Assembly: GCA_021234155.1 (NCBI GenBank) | Contig: JAJEKV010000072.1 | Span: 3,248,299 to 3,312,298, forward strand | DNA: 64,000 bases | From: Isoetes taiwanensis | Lineage: Eukaryota; Streptophyta; Lycopodiopsida; Isoetales; Isoetaceae | Direction: 5' to 3' | Shown here: positions 50,901-61,428 of the stretch, piece after piece | How positions within the stretch are numbered: the stretch's first letter is position 1 | Layout of the letters: the number at the start of each line of letters is the position of its first letter | Program-made: the position numbers and the translations under genes | The notes under the pieces: generated by a model | What the model was told of the DNA's origin: nothing | Seen by the model: the letters and a program-made list of their open reading frames with translations, nothing else | Database searches by the model: none

Positions 50901-51826
50901 GTGGTAAATAGGTGCGGTAAAGATGTGATGGAGGCTTTGTATTTAATATGATGTCTTGTCGGGATGCCATATTATGGAATACAATGCTCGGAGGATACGC
51001 ACATGATGCTGGAGGCAAAGAGATGTTGGCATGCTTTTATTAACAGGTCACGTTTGAAATGAATGAACAGCTCCTAGCATAGGCTCTAATCTCAGGATCA
51101 TGCGAGTGTTTGACAGTGGAAGATCCAAGGCTACTATGAACATAATCAAGTTTTTGCAGAATCTGTTTCCTTACCTTATCCTCCCCTTCTTCTGTGTAAC
51201 TAGCAAATACACCAAAGCAGATTGATCATATGCAAGCCTCTATTCTATTATCTATCACAGATTTTAAACCCCACAATAAGATCCTTTCGAGACGGTTTAA
51301 GAAATGTTCACTTGAATTCCAAAAGTGGGTACTTAAAAAAAACCCACAATGATAATGTCTTACTACAGATTTTATCAGGAAAAGGAACCCCAAATCCAGA
51401 ATTTGAGAAGCAGAAGTCAGAGATCAAAGAACCCGGACCCATCCCTAGCTACCAAGAAAGAAGCCAAAAAATGGATTGCTCAATTTGAGAAAGAAACAGC
51501 CTGAACTAAGAGGATCAACTCTGAACTAAGAGGATCAACTAGGAACCCGTTTAGTTTAGGTGCTTCAAGCTTGGCTTAAATTGATCAAGAACCCTTCGTC
51601 TGAATTTCTCAACAAGGCATTCACACTTGGTTCTGCTATTTTTCTTTTCTAGTTTTCAAAGCACAAACTACAACGGCGATAGATGAAACGCCAATGATGA
51701 ATCTCCTTTCCAGTTTTCAAACACAAACTACAACAATGATAGACGAAAAGCCAATAATGAATTTACCAAACTTGGAAGCAACTATGTCAATAAACCAATA
51801 CAATAATTATGTTGTTAAATTAAGTA
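50901..51826. other. Spacer with short tandem duplications
   Basis: A perfect 19-bp duplication (CTGAACTAAGAGGATCAACT) at 51501-51540 and a roughly 57-bp imperfect duplication (AGTTTTCAAAGCACAAACTA type) at about 51652-51768. No gene. PPR-like homology fades after about 51020. Confidence 0.5.
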
Positions 51827-51854
51827 TTAGTAACAGTGCCCGGCGTTGCCGGGC
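51827..51854 (-). mobile_element. Helitron-type 3' terminus
   Basis: On the minus strand, a perfect 7-bp-stem hairpin GCCCGGCAACGCCGGGC (51838-51854) is followed by ACTGTTA and CTAA, then T. A GC hairpin about 10 nt before CTRR with insertion before T is the rule for Helitron 3' ends, and the CCCGGCAACGCCGGG core is like that of Helitron2/Helentron elements. The element would extend towards higher coordinates; its 5' end was not identified. Confidence 0.5.
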
Positions 51855-51936
51855 TTTAACAGCAATATGCTATACTGGAATGTTGTGTTAGTGTCATTGT
51901 TGCATGAAAACAAAAGATTCGTGAAATAACATTGAT

Positions 51937-52224
51937 TTAAATCGAATTGTGTTGCATAGCGATTCCAGACATTGAAGTGCTACATTGATTGAACTCTCTT
52001 GAATACACAATGTGCAATAAAGGATCGAGTGCCTTGGAAGCTTTGGCGTGACCATGCAAGCAACCTAGAATTTCTTGCAAGGCTTGCAAGTAAGCAAATG
52101 GGATTTGTACATCTTTATAGTTATGTTGATAATGTGTTTTTGTTGCGCTAGCTGTTCCGATACATGTTCCTTCCGCTCTTTGTTCCCTTTCGTTGCAGAT
52201 GCATAGCAACACGTTGTGGTGCAA
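51937..52224 (-). other. Open frame in the putative Helitron body
   Basis: 95 codons (MHHNVLLCICNEREQRAEG, then YKDVQIPFAYLQALQEILG...ALDPLLHIVYSREFNQ). The composition is protein-like but no domain is recognised. It lies directly inside the Helitron-type end, so it may be part of the element. It could equally be a transcribed non-coding frame. Confidence 0.3.
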
Positions 52225-52589
52225 CTATGAATAGGCTTTAGACTATGGAAGTGAATTATGGAAGTAGAGACTCACTGTTTTTTCATTCATTAAGAGTTCA
52301 TAAACATTATCTAATACCTTAAGTGCAAACAATACAACTAGAAGGGCCTTGGTTGGATCCATTGAAGAATGATGCAAGCTAGCTTGATAAATCTAACCTG
52401 ATCAAATTCAATCTGGATGCAAGAGATTCTGGAAAATCTGCTTTTTGGTACTAAGTTGGACTGCAATGAGAATGGTTGATGTTATGGCTGATTTTCCATC
52501 TTTGTTTTGCTGACACGGCAAAGGGGCAAAAACAGGTTTTTGGTTTGGAATACAGTGTCCATAACTGAACTTTTTTCTCTCTCAAATTT
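52225..52589. other. 3' flank of the PPR gene
   Basis: No gene noted. It would hold the PPR 3' untranslated region on the minus strand. Confidence 0.4.
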
Positions 52590-54722
52590 CTATATCAATG
52601 GGAACTTCTGCATATCAGCAGTGGCATAAATATTTGACATGAGCACGTGCGCAGAATCGCAATGGCCATCCAAAAAGACAATGTGCTCAAAGCAGCGCCT
52701 CCCCATTTGGATATCCCCATGCATTTTACAGGAGTTTAACAGGCTCCTCCATCCAATAATGTACGTTGGCATAGCATGTTGTATAAAATTTTCTGCCTCA
52801 TTGAGACAGCCAGCACGCCCTAGAAGATCAACCATGCAACTACAATGAGAAATAACTGGTATGACGCCATGACATTCTACCATACTTTTGAAAAACCAAT
52901 GGCCTTCATCGACTAAGCCTGCACGACTACACATAATGAAGATATTGCTAAAAGATGCATCATTTGGCCTTATACCTTCTTCCTGCATCTTATCAAAATA
53001 ATCTAGAGCTGAAAAGGCTTCTCCATGTTGAGCATATCCTGCAAGAATTGCATTCCACGATATCAAGTCTTGATTTTCTAACTTCTCAAAGACTCTATTG
53101 GCTTCATTTAGATTTCCACATTTAGCATACATATCAACCAGTGTATTCCCCAAAGACCCATCTAGTCGGTGTCCACACTCTAAGATCATGTGATGAACCT
53201 TCCTGCCTTGATCTATTGCTCCAGTGCTGCTGCATGCCTTTAAGGCACCCAAGAATGTGGCCTCGTTAGGATTCATGCCTTCTTGTTGCATCTTCTCAAA
53301 ATATTGTAAGGCAACATAACCCTGATCATGTTGGGCATATCCTGCAATTACTGCTCCCCATGAAACCACATTTTTTATAGGCAACTCATGAAACACCTTA
53401 GCAGCCATCTCCATATCTCCACATTTGCCATACATGTCAATCAATGCACTACCTACAACGACATCCAATTGAAGGCCTGTTTGTGTGATCTGATCATGGA
53501 TATGCCTGCCCTGTTCAACTGCTCCTATACTGCCACATGCTTTCAAGATGCTAGAAAATATGACTTCATCTGGCTTTATGTCTTCCCGTTGCATTCTTTC
53601 ATAGTATTCTAAGGCCAAGAAGCCCTCTCCATTTTGCACGTACCCTGCAATCAATGCACCCCATGATACAACATCCCTTTGTGAAACCTTTTTAAATACT
53701 TCAGACGCCTCATCTAAGCTCCCACATTTAGCGTACATGTCAACCAAAGTGCTACCTATGACAGCATCAAGTTTAAGCCCCTTACTGATCACTTGGCTAT
53801 GAATGAGCCTGCCTTGCTCCGTCGCTTCTATAAAGGCACATGCTCTCAAAACACTTGAAAATGCAATCTCATCAGGATTTATCCCTGCTTGTTGCATTTT
53901 TACAAAAGTGCTCAAAGCCAACAAGCCATTTCCATTCTGTGTGCATCCCTCAATTATTGCACCCCACGATACGACATCAGGCTTTAACCCAGTATTTTGC
54001 ATCCTTTCTAAGCATTCTAAAGCCAAAAAAATAGCTCCATGTAAGGCATATCCAGAAATCATTACGTTCCACGACACCACATCGCGCTCTAGCAACTTAT
54101 CAAAGACATCTGATGCCTCTTCCATCATTCCACATTTAGCATACATATCAACCAAAGTGCTTCCCATAGTAATATCTGCTGGGATCCCACTGTTTATGAT
54201 CTTGTTATGAATAAGCCTACCCTCAGAAAGGGCATCTGTTAAGCTACATGTTTTGAGGGCAGCAACGTAACCATAGCTATTACTTGTTACCTCCCACAGA
54301 TGCATTCTATTAAACAACTCAAGGGCTGTCAAACCTTGCCCAAACTTGGCATTTACTGAAATAATTGGAGCCCATGTATATATAGTTGGTTTTCCAACCT
54401 TCGTAAATGCTTCGTTGGCCTCAAATAGTTCCCCATTACAGCCAAAGAGGCGGATGGAATGATCAGCCAATAGACCAACCGAATCAAGGCCTCCATGGAT
54501 CATCAAGTTTTGCACTAACCTTCCAGATTTCAGGTCTTTCTTTTTCTCGCATGCTTGCAAGAGGCAATAAACTTCATTTCTTGTTATTGAGATTCCATGC
54601 TCTTGCATAACCTGGGCTGCTTGGATTGCTTCATCGAGGGTACCAGTTTTACATAGTTTGCTTAAATCTTTGGAAGTCCTGCTTAATCCTCTATTCAGAG
54701 GAATGTTGAAGTCAGAAGCCAC
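52590..54722 (-). CDS. PLS-class pentatricopeptide repeat protein, E1-type end, intact
   Basis: A 710-residue uninterrupted, intronless frame starting MASDFNIPLNRGLSRTSKDL. From about residue 45 to 600 it is a chain of tandem P, L and S PPR motifs (units such as GSTLVDMYAKCGMMEEASDV, RDVVSWGALIAGYVQNGEGF, LKPDEVIFSSILKACGSIGA), about 17 in all by eye. The C-terminus has an E1-like segment (GWRSLLNSCKMHGDIQMG...ALMSNIYATADM type) and ends soon after, without E2, E+ or a DYW deaminase domain. Such proteins bind organellar RNA site-specifically, usually for C-to-U editing or processing. No convincing transit peptide is evident in the first 30 residues. Start choice: the first ATG, with upstream stops. 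The gene body has no sign of decay, unlike its neighbours. Confidence 0.93.
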   Translation of the reverse strand: MASDFNIPLNRGLSRTSKDLSKLCKTGTLDEAIQAAQVMQEHGISITRNEVYCLLQACEKKKDLKSGRLVQNLMIHGGLDSVGLLADHSIRLFGCNGELFEANEAFTKVGKPTIYTWAPIISVNAKFGQGLTALELFNRMHLWEVTSNSYGYVAALKTCSLTDALSEGRLIHNKIINSGIPADITMGSTLVDMYAKCGMMEEASDVFDKLLERDVVSWNVMISGYALHGAIFLALECLERMQNTGLKPDVVSWGAIIEGCTQNGNGLLALSTFVKMQQAGINPDEIAFSSVLRACAFIEATEQGRLIHSQVISKGLKLDAVIGSTLVDMYAKCGSLDEASEVFKKVSQRDVVSWGALIAGYVQNGEGFLALEYYERMQREDIKPDEVIFSSILKACGSIGAVEQGRHIHDQITQTGLQLDVVVGSALIDMYGKCGDMEMAAKVFHELPIKNVVSWGAVIAGYAQHDQGYVALQYFEKMQQEGMNPNEATFLGALKACSSTGAIDQGRKVHHMILECGHRLDGSLGNTLVDMYAKCGNLNEANRVFEKLENQDLISWNAILAGYAQHGEAFSALDYFDKMQEEGIRPNDASFSNIFIMCSRAGLVDEGHWFFKSMVECHGVIPVISHCSCMVDLLGRAGCLNEAENFIQHAMPTYIIGWRSLLNSCKMHGDIQMGRRCFEHIVFLDGHCDSAHVLMSNIYATADMQKFPLI

Positions 54723-55280
54723 TTCGAAACAAAGGTGGGTACGTCGGATTCATACCTGCTACCGCTCATAGAACTATCCAAGTCCAAGCGCCGTTAAATT
54801 CATGAGCCCCAGAATGCATTTTAGGCAATTTTTTATCACCAGGGTTTTTTCTGGGCGGACACGAGAACCAGATGACAGAACAATGCGCTTAAAACTCTTT
54901 CATAATCAAACGTTTTTGCAGCCGGATTCAAGACATAGCCTAATTCCACTCCAAACTATCTGCATCTATCTCGCCATTTGGCGAATAAATGATACAGTTT
55001 GACTAACCAAAACCAATATTGGAAACTAGGCTATCGAACAAGTTTAGGCTATCCAACAAATATCCAACAAGTTTGCCGCAAAAGTTACCTTAAGTTATTT
55101 TACATTAAATTTAAATTAACTTAAATTAAATTGAATTCACACTTCGAGAGACCTAAATGCCCAAACTTTTTTACATTAAAAAAAAAAAACTTTTTTACAT
55201 TAAAACTCATTTATTTATTTTTACTAGAATTTATGCCTTACAAACTTAGCGGAGTTTACATTAGAACCCATTTATTTTTA
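54723..55280. other. 5' flank of the PPR gene
   Basis: AT-rich, with repeated TTAAATTAAATTTAAATTAAC phrases (55085-55130) and poly-A. No TATA box was assigned with confidence. Confidence 0.4.
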
Positions 55281-55700
55281 CCAGTGCTGCAATGCTCCCA
55301 CCAACATCACATTTAACGTCTTGCGTCCACTGTCAATGTCACCGAATATTGTTAACTCTTCTACCAGGTTGTCATTCTCGCACTTTTCGTAAACACTGTC
55401 CGACAGTACCTTGTTGCAACCATTGCATATCTTCATGACCTTATTGTTGACAGTTGTATTCAATCTCAATGTGCCTGAGACCTACACATCTAAAAATATT
55501 TGATTAGTAGAAAGCCGTATCAAAGAAGGATACAAGAAAGGACAAATTGACTCAGGTTTAGCAGCAGAACATATGCCTTGGTATTGTCGAGAACGTGAGC
55601 TGCAAAGACTTTGTTTGTAAGTGTCGCCACTACGTCATCGTCTAGAAACAATAATTCATTTGGAGACTAGCTAGACACCGCATCTGTAGCCATGATCTAG
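55281..55700 (-). pseudogene. Two exon-like pieces of an OB-fold/zinc-ribbon-like protein
   Basis: The minus strand reads FLDDDVVATLTNKVFAAHVL at about 55575-55650. After a putative intron ending TTTTAGATGTGTAG comes LRLNTTVNNKVMKICNGCNK, VLSDSVYEKCENDNLVEEL, TIFGDIDSGRKT and LVGALQHW-stop. A CxxC...C pattern within a beta-rich segment recalls the RPA-type zinc-ribbon OB fold. The start and remaining exons are missing. Low-confidence family call. Confidence 0.3.
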
Positions 55701-57899
55701 GCTATGGCAAGGCTTGTCAAGGCCTGGCATGCTGTGGCAGGGCGAGGCAAGGCCAAGGGGCACTGGGATGGACGGATTGGAGGGGCTATGGGGGCCCAGA
55801 GGCAGTCAGGCAGGGCTATGCTAGGAGCTGGTGCTCTGGCTGTAATAATTGTGTCTGGAATTCGATTTGGGGGCCAAAAGTTGCAGTCAGAGACCCTATT
55901 AGGGTTTGGTGGTTTTTGGGGCTAGAGAGAGAATGTAAACCCTAGAGAGAGAAAGCTAGAGAGGGCACTAGGGAGGGCGCCAGGGCGCTGGGCGCTAGGG
56001 GAGGGTCGGAGCTCCAAGGATTCGAAAGGTAAACTAAGCACTTGTGAGCAACTTCATCATTGTCACATTTTATTTAAAACCTAGTTTTTCTTCTAGTCCT
56101 TGTTGAATATTGTTCTGCCTTTTTTACATAGTCTTGTGTCTAGTACTCGAAAGCACTATAAATAATCATGTTGTAATAATCCTTTTGAGTCCATAATTGT
56201 AACTAATCAAGGCAATCTGTGAACTTTAGTTCGGATGATTTTTGAAGTTTTTTGTAGGAGCATAAGGGTATGGAGTAACTTCTCTACAGTGCCTTTCAAT
56301 TTTGAAAGTCCCTCTCCCGATGACCAAAGTTTGAGCGGGAAGCGAAATGATGGCTTCAAAGGTGAGAATGTATTAAATTCTTCTTTGTATTGTGATTACA
56401 CGTATTTGACTCTGTATTATATTGCATTGCTCGAGTTTGTAGACATGGAAGTTTTGTTGCACAAACAAGTTATGTTCTAACAGAACATGATGTATTTTTT
56501 TGAAACATCTATTGGTGACAAATAGAAAAGGAAAAGAAAAAGTATGTTAGTGAATGCACGAACCCCTTATTTGCACAATATATAACCCATGGGTTCTTAC
56601 TGGGGATTTTTTTTTGAAGAGGGCTGAGATGGTTTCTTAGAAGAATATTCTGATATGGTAGGATAAAATCTTTCCTAATGTATTTTTAAGATATAATAAA
56701 ATGCGAAATATGGAAACAATATTTATATTTCTAACATGTATGTGTTGGCCAGACTATCAACAATTATTGGTGCATGATGAGTACTGGCCTCGATAGGAAT
56801 ATGAGTTTCTTCCAATGTGATAACCTTCCATTATTGGTCAAAGCAACGTGCACGCATTTATCTTCTTGATTCAAAACTTCATCACGATGAATAGTCGTTC
56901 TTGCGTGCCACTTGGAAACTACATAGCACACAACTCTCCAGTACAGAATTGGAAGCCATATGTACTCGATAATCACATGCAAAGCAGCTCCTAGCATATC
57001 GCGCCTAAGTAGTGGATTGGCTTCCATGTGATATGTAGAATAAAGTGATGTAGAGTGTACTCATGATGTGATGATGAATAGAATAACGTCCTTCAATAAA
57101 AAATTAGAAGCCATTTCCTAGTCATTTGATATTCACCATTCACAAACGAGCACAATTCACCATTGAAGCAAGAATCTCAGACTTATTTGCAGCCATTATA
57201 AAATAAAGTTTCTTTCACAAACTAGGTTCGATGGAGTCCCGCGAGAAAGACAAAGGATTCAAATTGTGGATAAGAAGTGACAATAGTAAATTATAAAGTT
57301 CTATGAATCCATCGAGGCATTGATTTAGGCCCACAAATAGTTTTGAATATCGAGGCATTTGTGATTAAACACAGCACCCCTTAAGATTTAGTAAGTAGGA
57401 CCCATTCGTATTCGTTTTTCATTTTGTACCTTGGAATTTAAAATCCTGACCTCCTTCCTTTGCCAAAATACAAAGACACTACTCCCATGCCTAACCAACT
57501 CTTACGGCTTTTACATAAATTTGTGGGCCATTGGATAACAAAATTGGCACCCCAATGGTTCAATAAGATCCTGCCATTGTACACACGACACATGCAAATG
57601 ACACATGCAAATGGAGTGCTAATCCTTTGTATTAAAGTACCAACCTAGTCCTCTTCCCACTGAATTATGTTCCTTATAAGCTTTGCACTTTGTATTTATA
57701 GTGTTGTTTCTCATGTATATATATGATATTTTCAACTTCATCTTTTTGTTGGCTTCTAGTTTTTGTTGTGCTACATATTCTAAACCAGGTGCACCCTGGA
57801 CTACCACAGCCGTCGGATCCGTCAATCCTACGACCCAAACTGTTTGTTGGGGCATCTGGGCACCTCTCGTTTCGCTTATGGTCATTTATGATTGGGGGC
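55701..57899. other. Intergenic, no supported gene
   Basis: 55700-56010 is G/A-rich with repeated GGCAAGGC and CTAGAGAGAG phrases. An 87-codon minus-strand frame at 56764-57027 (MEANPLLRRDMLGAALHVII...) is open but unrecognised. Two copies of ACATGCAAATG at 57591-57611. Nothing else noticed. Confidence 0.35.
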
Positions 57900-58075
57900 G
57901 CCTATAATTTTAAAATATGAAATACGAGTTCGCCTAAGGTTTTGATGGAATATTGACCTCTATACGGCTTTGCCTAAGGTCTTAGAATATGAAATACGGG
58001 GGCTCGAACCTCTACCAAAAATAACTCAATATCCTAATAAGACTACTTTGACCAATATAACCAGTGAGCTAATAT
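57900..58075 (-). mobile_element. tRNA-derived SINE with pol III promoter boxes
   Basis: On the minus strand an A-box-like TAGCTCACTGG (58061-58071) and a B box GGTTCGAGCC (58001-58010) are separated by about 50 nt, as in a tRNA gene. The intervening sequence cannot form a full cloverleaf, so this is a tRNA-derived head rather than a tRNA. Downstream, CGTATTTCATATTCTAAGAC and CGTATTTCATATTTTAAAAT form a direct repeat about 65 bp apart. No terminal poly(A) located. Confidence 0.55.
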
Positions 58076-58180
58076 GATTGTTTTTTATCTTAAATCTATT
58101 TTTTTTTTAATAATAACCCATTTATTTCTTTTAGGGATATGGTCTATGGTTTCAGGAATTGTAATTTTTACATTCATATC

Positions 58181-58217
58181 AAATCCCCCTGGAACCCCCT
58201 GTTATTGTGCTACATAT
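58181..58217 (+). repeat. End fragment of repeat family B
   Basis: AATCCCCCTGGAACCCCCTG followed by TTATTGTGCTACATATA matches the terminal 25 bp of family B copies. Confidence 0.5.
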
Positions 58218-58285
58218 AGACTATTATTTATATCCTATATTAGCATAGCAGAAGACATGGTACATCCACAATATAAGAAGGGCTA

Positions 58286-58421
58286 GATAACGTCCTCTGA
58301 TGAGGCGTTATGGCCCAAGAGAAATGGCCGAGGTGGCCATGTGGCCGAGATGGCCGAGATGGCCATGTGGCCACCGAGACCATTTCGAATGGGCCATAAC
58401 GCCTCAACAGAGGACGTTATC
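58286..58421. mobile_element. Foldback element with 32-bp arms and a GGCC repeat core
   Basis: Left arm 58286-58317 (GATAACGTCCTCTGATGAGG, then CGTTATGGCCCA) and right arm 58390-58421 are inverted copies with a single mismatch over 32 bp. The 72-bp centre is a run of GGCCGAGATGGCCATGT-like units. Young by arm identity. No coding capacity. Immediate flanks do not show an obvious duplication. Confidence 0.85.
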
Positions 58422-58655
58422 AGCCTTGACGTCCTAGGCCGGGTCCCTTTGCAGATCTGCCCAATTAGAATCTCCAAGCAATCGAATCCTTCACAACCCC
58501 TTTCTTCCAGCTGATTTGTCTCGGAAAACACCACTGCCAATGCTGCTGTTGAGAGAACATCGCTGCAAAACTGGCCAGATTTGAACACAAAAAATGGTCG
58601 GATCTGTGCTGCATCGGCGATTTGTAGAATCAGCTGCTGGTCTGGAATTGTCGAA

Positions 58656-58801
58656 GAGGCTCCTGGGCGAAAATCAGGCGAGGAGAAAACAGATAGAAGC
58701 AGCAATCCGGTGAAGAAAACATATAGAAGAGGCTCCTGGGCAAAAATTCGGCGAGGAGAAAACAGATAGAAGCAGCAATTCGGTGAAGAAAACAGATACG
58801 A
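58656..58801. repeat. 73-bp tandem duplication
   Basis: 58656-58728 and 58729-58801 both begin GAGGCTCCTGGGC and contain GGCGAGGAGAAAACAGATAG and AGCAGCAAT. A few substitutions separate the copies. Confidence 0.9.
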
Positions 58802-58937
58802 GGAAGTAATTCGGCATTCTTGAAGCTTTTGTTATGAGATTGTTATGGCCATAACAATTTGTTACAGGATATAGCAATCTAAAACGAATGGTTCAGATGA
58901 AAACCTAGCGCGAAAGGAAGAGGAGCAGGATGTTAAG

Positions 58938-60024
58938 ATAGATAGATAGATAAGCATTTTATCGTCCACGGGAACCCTATCGGGTTATGGGACCAGAACA
59001 CAAAGCAGGGGGCATAAGCCCTCAACAGAGCAGCGGGCCTGAGCCCAATCAAAACATGAGGACAAAGCCCCGTTACAAATCACATGGTGAAAAACAGAAA
59101 TCAACAAACAAAATAAGCAGACGTGGCCCAGGGATCAAGTGGCCAGTGATCCCAGATGATAGCCTGGCCTCCTCTATAGACAGCCCACTTCCGTTGTAGG
59201 CGAGCTTCGCGGACCCGACACAGGTCTTCTCTCCGTCGGCAGAGCCGTGCTAGGGCGAGGTCTTCCTGGACGGAGAAGGAGGTGCTTTTCAAGTGATTGC
59301 CATGCCGGAGGATATGCAATCTGGACAGCGCATCCCTGAAAGAGACCAGTAAATGGCGGGGGCAGTCGGGCCGTGCTGCCCCAACTCGATGTGCTGAGAG
59401 GATGCCATCCGCCTGGATGTGCATTACCTCAGTAAAGAAACGGGCCACCTCGACTGTCGCAGGAGTGTCGCGTGCCTCGTCAAGATCCACAATACGTAGG
59501 TTTAGGGCCAACGGATGCTCTGCGGCCTGACCGGGCTCCGAGAGCGGAACCTGTGCAGTGGGAAAACAATCCTACGGCTGTGTAGGCATAGGTGTGGCAG
59601 CAGCTGCCTGGGGTACAACATCCACATGCTCAGACTCTGACCCTGTGGGGGAGACGGGAGGAGCATTACCGTGCGGCACTGAGTTAGGCCCGGCCGACTG
59701 GAGCAGCATCTCTAATAGCTGGACCCAGCTTGCCAAGGGTAACTGACCCGATGTTCCTGTGAGAGTGACGGCAGATTGGACCAGACTGATCCTGGCTAGC
59801 AGATCGGGAGGCAAACAATGGATCTGAGCATCAATGCTGGTCAAGGCTGCAGCTAAAGATGCATCCGGAGCGGAGTGCGTGTCTGATTATGCCAAGAGAG
59901 GACGCTGGGGCTCAAATGATGGGGCTGCCTGGAGGTAGGGTGCAATCATGGGGTCATAGGGCCTATGTAAGACTGGCTCGGGTAGCTAGATGTGGTTCTT
60001 TTCTTTGCGAGTCTCCCTGGCCAT
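58938..60024 (-). pseudogene. Retroposed L1-like ORF1 with microsatellite tail and three nonsense codons
   Basis: A minus-strand frame from ATG 60024 (MARETRKEKNHI) to TGA near 59101 encodes about 307 residues, interrupted in frame by TAG, TAA and TAG (near 59988, 59887 and 59572). The C-terminal half (LALNLRIVDLDEARDTPATV, AHRVGAARPDCPRHLLVSF, EDLALARLCRRREDL, AVYRGGQAIIW) matches the RNA-binding and C-terminal domains of L1-type ORF1 proteins. The element ends GGACGATAAAATGCTTATCT with a short (ATCT) repeat tail at 58938-58952. No ORF2 follows, so it is an ORF1-only retroposon or a truncated LINE. All three stops are one C-to-T step from Gln codons. Confidence 0.6.
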
Positions 60025-61428
60025 GCACGTGATCTTACAGGCTATTCGAATGACAAGGTGTGGAGGGAGAGCAAACCAAGGCAAACCAGCAGAAAAGCAA
60101 GGCAAGGCAGAGGCGCAGTACAACAGAAGCTATGCTGGAAGCTTGCTAGAAAGAAGGCTGTAGAAGACGCTGGCTGGCAAAATCAGGGCTGAGCCAAATA
60201 TGCTTTGAAATTTGGAAAGAAATCTGGGAACAAAAGAAAGAACAAAGGAAAAGGCACATCAGAACGAAGAATAAATGGAAAGCCTAGCAAAGGCAGCCGC
60301 GGGTTGAGGCTGGGCAAAATCAAGTAGAGGCTGTGGCAAAATCCAAATCAAAACCAAGGGCAAAATCCAAATCAAAATCAAAACCTGGAAGGCGTTACTG
60401 CTCGGGCCTGATGCTGGAGGCCGGAAAGGGGCTGCGCTGCAAAACCATGGCTGGAGGTGGCAGCGTGCTAATCCAGGTTTGTGGCAAATCGAGACTGGGA
60501 AGGACTGGCTAACCGGGGGCCTAACAAAACCGTTGCTCTGAGCTGTCGGAAGCCCTGTGCTCCCTGCAAACCCAAACCGGACGACCTGCTGGATGCCGAT
60601 TCCACCTGCGTGATGCCAATTCCAGATCCAAAGCCAATCCAAATCCGGCCTGCTGTATCCGCTGATGCTACTTGTGCTGGGGCAGACCGGGAAACCCCCG
60701 ATGAGGAATCGTACGAGCAAAACCCCTGTTAAGGAGCCAATTTGGGGCTGGGAAGCCGGATTGATGCTGTGGATCCGAGCAGATACCAACAACACAGGCG
60801 ATTCTGGGGTACCGGAACAAGTGCTTTGGCTTTTGCTGGATGCTAGTCTCTGCCCAAATCACTTGGACTGAATCCGAAGCACGGAATCAAAGCCATCGGA
60901 TCCATTACTGCTGAGGCTTGTTGCTTGATGCTGCTGTGTGAGCCAGGCTCACATGATCAGGTCGGGCCTGGGTGCTGGGGCGCCTGGACGCAACATGAAC
61001 CTCCGCAATAACTTGTTTTGATTCTATATGGTCCAACCAAAATCTTCTAAACCATTATTACGTCGTACTGAACGAGTAACAATGTACAATGTTGTGGTTC
61101 TATTTCACTTTTTTATTCCCATTACGAAAATATTTAAGGTGCAAAACCTTAGCTTTGTAATTTATCAAGACCCTCAAATATGGACACCACATGTTATGGG
61201 CATTACATTACATGTTTGGATTCAAGACAATATTGTCCACTCATGGTATTTTTTATAGGCACCATGACTTTTTATAGCAACTTTATTTTTAGTAGTAAGA
61301 TATTATTATCCTATGTATATGATTCTTATAGAGGCACGTATCAACTAAAAAATGGCATTGATGTTGTACCCACTTAAAAAATAACATACTTTTGTTAGCG
61401 TTAAGCCGGAATGAATACAAGCTTATAT
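60025..61428. other. Upstream region of the ORF1 retroposon and spacer
   Basis: 60100-61000 is GC-richer, with a CAAAATCCAAATCAAAAC direct repeat near 60316-60385. A 178-codon minus-strand frame there is repetitive and Ile/Pro/Leu-rich and is not convincing. It may be the element's 5' UTR. 61000-61428 is AT-rich with no gene. Confidence 0.35.

Noticed and set aside
57961-58075. A tRNA gene
   Set aside because: A and B boxes are present, but the intervening sequence cannot be folded into D and anticodon arms and the acceptor stem is absent; a SINE head is preferred.
60259-60795. 178-codon minus-strand frame as a gene
   Set aside because: Composition is repetitive (Ile/Leu/Trp/Pro from CAAAATCCAAATC repeats) and no domain or start context is seen.
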